A DNA stretch of 6,659 bases from CAZLLV01 sp964560325 (GTDB lineage: Bacteria; Acidobacteriota; Thermoanaerobaculia; Multivoradales; DATKCC01). The notes below the pieces were generated by a model. It did not search any database. It was given only the letters and a program-made list of their open reading frames with translations, and had not been told where the DNA came from. How positions within the stretch are numbered: the first letter of the stretch is position 1; every line of letters begins with the position of its first letter. Shown here in pieces: positions 5,029 through 6,659 of the stretch. Where the stretch lies: positions 1-6,659 of the forward strand of contig CAZLLV010000258.1 in NCBI GenBank assembly GCA_964560325.1, written 5' to 3'. The translations under genes were made by a program, and so were the position numbers.

Positions 5029-5636
5029 GCCTCTCCCGTCCGGCACCGGCCGCGCGCGGCGCGGCCGGCTGGATCGCGCTGGCGCTCGCCGCGGTGCTGG
5101 GGCTCGCCGGCTGCGGCGGGGAAGGCGACGACGCGGGGGCCGGCGGCGAGGGCGCCGGGGAGAGCCGCGCGGCGAGCTTCGACCTCTACTTCCCCGGCGA
5201 AGGCGGCCGCCTGTACGCCGAGGAGCGGGAGCTGGAGGTCACCGCCGATCCCCGCGATCGCGCACGCGCGGTCGTCCTGGCGCTCCTCGACGGCCCGCGC
5301 AACCGCACCTACTTCCGGCCCTTCCCGGAGGACGTCGGGCTGCTCGAGCTCTACCTCGCTCCGGACGGCACGGTCTTCGTCGACCTCGGGGCCGAGGGGC
5401 AGGAAATGCCGCCGGCGAGCGGCTCGATGGCCGAGATGACGAGCGTCTACAGCGTGGTCGACTCGGTGGTCTACAACGTACCGGAGGCGCGGCGGGTGAT
5501 GCTGCTCTGGAACGGCGTTCAGCGCGAGAGCTTCGCCGGCCACCTGGACACCAGCGTGCCCCTCGAGCCGGTGGTGTCGATCCTCGCTCCGGGTGCACAG
5601 GCGCGGCGCCGCGCCCAGGCCGGAGAAGCGCGGTGA
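5025..5636 (+). CDS. GerMN-domain lipoprotein
   Basis: This 203-residue envelope lipoprotein starts at a GTG that overlaps the amidase stop (GTGA, 5025-5028), with CGGAG (5012-5016) as ribosome binding site inside the amidase gene. Residues 1-30 form a lipoprotein signal ending in the lipobox LAGC, so Cys30 should carry the lipid. Residues 31-49 are a flexible Gly/Ala/Glu linker. A GerMN domain (named after spore germination protein GerM) occupies about 50-183: FDLYFPGEGGRLYAEER (52-68), DGTVFVDLG (114-122), the VYSVVDSVVYNVPEARRVMLLWNG stretch around 141-164, and the typical AGHLDTSVPLEP near its end (171-182). The tail is Ala/Arg-rich. GerMN is regarded as a ligand- or peptidoglycan-associated fold with no known catalysis. 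Its position between an amidase and glutamate racemase suggests a role in cell-wall maturation, possibly as the amidase's partner or regulator; that is inference. A longer in-frame reading upstream exists but lies antisense or alternate-frame to real genes and is not used. Confidence 0.85.
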   Translation: MSLSRPAPAARGAAGWIALALAAVLGLAGCGGEGDDAGAGGEGAGESRAASFDLYFPGEGGRLYAEERELEVTADPRDRARAVVLALLDGPRNRTYFRPFPEDVGLLELYLAPDGTVFVDLGAEGQEMPPASGSMAEMTSVYSVVDSVVYNVPEARRVMLLWNGVQRESFAGHLDTSVPLEPVVSILAPGAQARRRAQAGEAR

Positions 5637-6433
5637 GCGAGCCCGGCCCGTCGTCGCCGATCGGCGTCTTCGACTCCGGGGTCGGCGGCCTGACGGTGGT
5701 GGCGGCGCTCCGGGAGCGGCTGCCGGACGAGTCGATCCTCTACCTGGGCGACACCGCCCGCCTGCCCTACGGCACCAAGTCGCAGCAGACGGTGCTCCGC
5801 TACACGCGCACGACGATCGACTTCCTCCGGCAGCGCGGGGTGAAGGCGGTGGTGGTCGCCTGCAACACCGCCTCGGCTCTGGCCGTCCCCCACCTCGACC
5901 TCGACATCCCGCTCTGGGGCGTGATCGAAGCCGGTGCCGAGCGCGCCGCGGCGGTCACCTCCGGCCGGGTCGGCGTCATCGCGACCGAGTCGACGGTCCA
6001 GTCCGACGCCTACGCCCGCGCCCTCCTGCGGCTCCGGCCCGAGCTGGAGGTGACGTCGAAAGCGTGCCCGCTCTTCGTGCCGCTGGTCGAGGAGGGGTGG
6101 TACGACGATCCGATCGCCGAGGCGGTCGCGCGGCGCTACATCGAGCCGCTCGTCGAGTCGGGGATCGACACGATGGTGCTCGGCTGCACCCACTATCCCC
6201 TGCTGGTACCGGTGCTGTCGCGGGTGTGCGGCGAGGCCGTGAAGCTGGTCGACTCCGCCTCCTCGGTCGCCGACCGGGTGGCGCGCGACCTGGCGGCGGC
6301 GGGGCTGGCGCGGGACGGCGCGGGCGGCGGCGCCCTCCACGCCTACGTCACCGACACCGCCGACCGCTTCGCCCGGCTGGCACGGCAGATCGTCGGCACC
6401 GACATCACCTTCGAGCTGGTCGACGTCACCTGA
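5633..6433 (+). CDS. murI: Glutamate racemase
   Basis: MurI interconverts L- and D-glutamate without a cofactor, supplying the D-glutamate that MurD adds to UDP-MurNAc-L-alanine. It is cytoplasmic and normally essential. The 266-residue length is standard. The N-terminal GVFDSGVGGLTV (11-22) carries the conserved D14-S15. GDTARLPYGTKS (39-50) is the substrate-loop motif. ACNTASA (76-82) holds catalytic C77, and GCTHYPL (184-190) holds the second catalytic cysteine C185 plus H187. All expected residues are present, so it should be active. The GTG start overlaps the lipoprotein stop by four bases (GTGA, 5633-5636) and is preceded by GGAG (5622-5625) at a good distance, indicating coupled translation. 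The amidase / GerMN lipoprotein / racemase order links precursor synthesis and wall remodelling in one transcript. A hairpin lies five bases after the stop. Confidence 0.96.
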   Translation: MSEPGPSSPIGVFDSGVGGLTVVAALRERLPDESILYLGDTARLPYGTKSQQTVLRYTRTTIDFLRQRGVKAVVVACNTASALAVPHLDLDIPLWGVIEAGAERAAAVTSGRVGVIATESTVQSDAYARALLRLRPELEVTSKACPLFVPLVEEGWYDDPIAEAVARRYIEPLVESGIDTMVLGCTHYPLLVPVLSRVCGEAVKLVDSASSVADRVARDLAAAGLARDGAGGGALHAYVTDTADRFARLARQIVGTDITFELVDVT

Positions 6434-6437
6434 GAGC

Positions 6438-6462
6438 TTCTCGCCCCTCCGCCGGGTGAGAA
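6438..6462 (+). terminator. Hairpin just after murI
   Basis: TTCTCGCCC (6438-6446) pairs with GGGTGAGAA (6454-6462) over nine pairs, one of them G-T, around a 7-nt loop. It begins five bases after the murI stop, the usual place for an operon end. Only AATCCTCC follows, so the T-tract is poor. It may need a protein factor, act as an mRNA 3' stabiliser, or be incomplete as a terminator. Its right arm overlaps TGAGAAAAT (6457-6465), which also resembles an extended -10 box for the next gene. Confidence 0.5.
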
Positions 6463-6502
6463 AATCCTCCCCGGCCCTCCGTTCTTCGAACAGGAAGGCG
6501 CC

Positions 6503-6531
6503 CGGAGAGCGGTCGATCGAGACCGCCTCCG
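6503..6531 (+). other. Strong stem-loop in the leader of the downstream gene
   Basis: CGGAG (6503-6507) and GCGGTC (6509-6514), separated by a single bulged A, pair with GACCGC (6521-6526) and CTCCG (6527-6531) around the loop GATCGA. This gives 11 pairs with no mismatch. It lies about 37 bases before the next ATG and just ahead of its Shine-Dalgarno. No T-run follows, so it looks more like a 5'-leader structure than an intrinsic terminator. It could protect the mRNA or be a protein-binding site. Confidence 0.45.
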
Positions 6532-6568
6532 AGGAGCCCTCAGACCCGAGCCGAAGAGGAGGCCCAAC

Positions 6569-6659
6569 ATGCCCCATGTAATCCGCATCGCCTGCATCCT
6601 GGTCTCGGCGCTCGCCTTCGTGGCGTGCGTCCGTGCCTCGAGCCAGACTCCGCAGTCGG
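6569..6659 (+). CDS. Start of a gene for an exported protein (cut by window end)
   Basis: An ATG at 6569 is preceded by AGAGGAGG (6555-6562) with a 6-base gap, the strongest Shine-Dalgarno in the window. The 30 visible codons read MPHVIRIACILVSALAFVAC and then VRASSQTPQS, a short basic start followed by a hydrophobic core, as in a Sec signal peptide. Two cleavages are possible: lipoprotein processing before the Cys in FVAC (a slightly off-consensus lipobox, with Phe where Leu is usual) or signal peptidase I after VRA. The mature protein is outside the window and its function cannot be told. About 135 bp and two hairpins separate it from murI, so it is probably a separate transcription unit. 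Confidence 0.7.
   Translation, partial: MPHVIRIACILVSALAFVACVRASSQTPQS

Overview
This is a very GC-rich window (first 120 bases almost pure G/C, strong G/C preference at third codon positions) of ordinary bacterial coding density. The Amidase_3 / GerMN lipoprotein / MurI cluster suggests a diderm bacterium. High-GC Acidobacteriota or a deltaproteobacterial-type lineage would fit, but that is an inference from composition and gene content and no marker gene settles it.

Layout. Bases 1-583 hold no convincing gene. They contain a poly-C/poly-G tract that looks like a contig end, a long G/C inverted repeat (92-259), and a 175-bp near-symmetrical palindrome (263-437) with matching tips and TTA on both sides, which looks like a MITE-type element. 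A candidate promoter follows. Then come a plus-strand FAD/NAD(P)-type reductase (584-1528) and a SAM-dependent methyltransferase (1620-2489). A minus-strand pair, VOC-fold protein (3006-3398) and DinB-superfamily protein (2459-2989), faces them. The DinB gene overlaps the methyltransferase tail-to-tail by 31 bp.

A 139-bp divergent intergenic region (3399-3537) separates the VOC gene from a plus-strand cell-wall operon: secreted N-acetylmuramoyl-L-alanine amidase (3538-5028), GerMN-domain lipoprotein (5025-5636) and glutamate racemase murI (5633-6433). All three start with GTG, and both junctions are 4-base GTGA overlaps, so translation is probably coupled. MurI makes D-glutamate for peptidoglycan precursors in the cytoplasm. 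The amidase cleaves peptidoglycan outside the inner membrane. The lipoprotein probably acts in the same envelope compartment. After murI there are two hairpins, then the first 30 codons of a gene for an exported protein with a strong Shine-Dalgarno sequence, cut by the window end.

No phage, CRISPR, toxin-antitoxin or defence system is visible. The least ordinary items are the palindromic element, the alternative hairpins in front of the methyltransferase, and two genes (methyltransferase, amidase) that lack a Shine-Dalgarno and carry a -10-like box directly before the start codon, as expected for leaderless or near-leaderless mRNAs.
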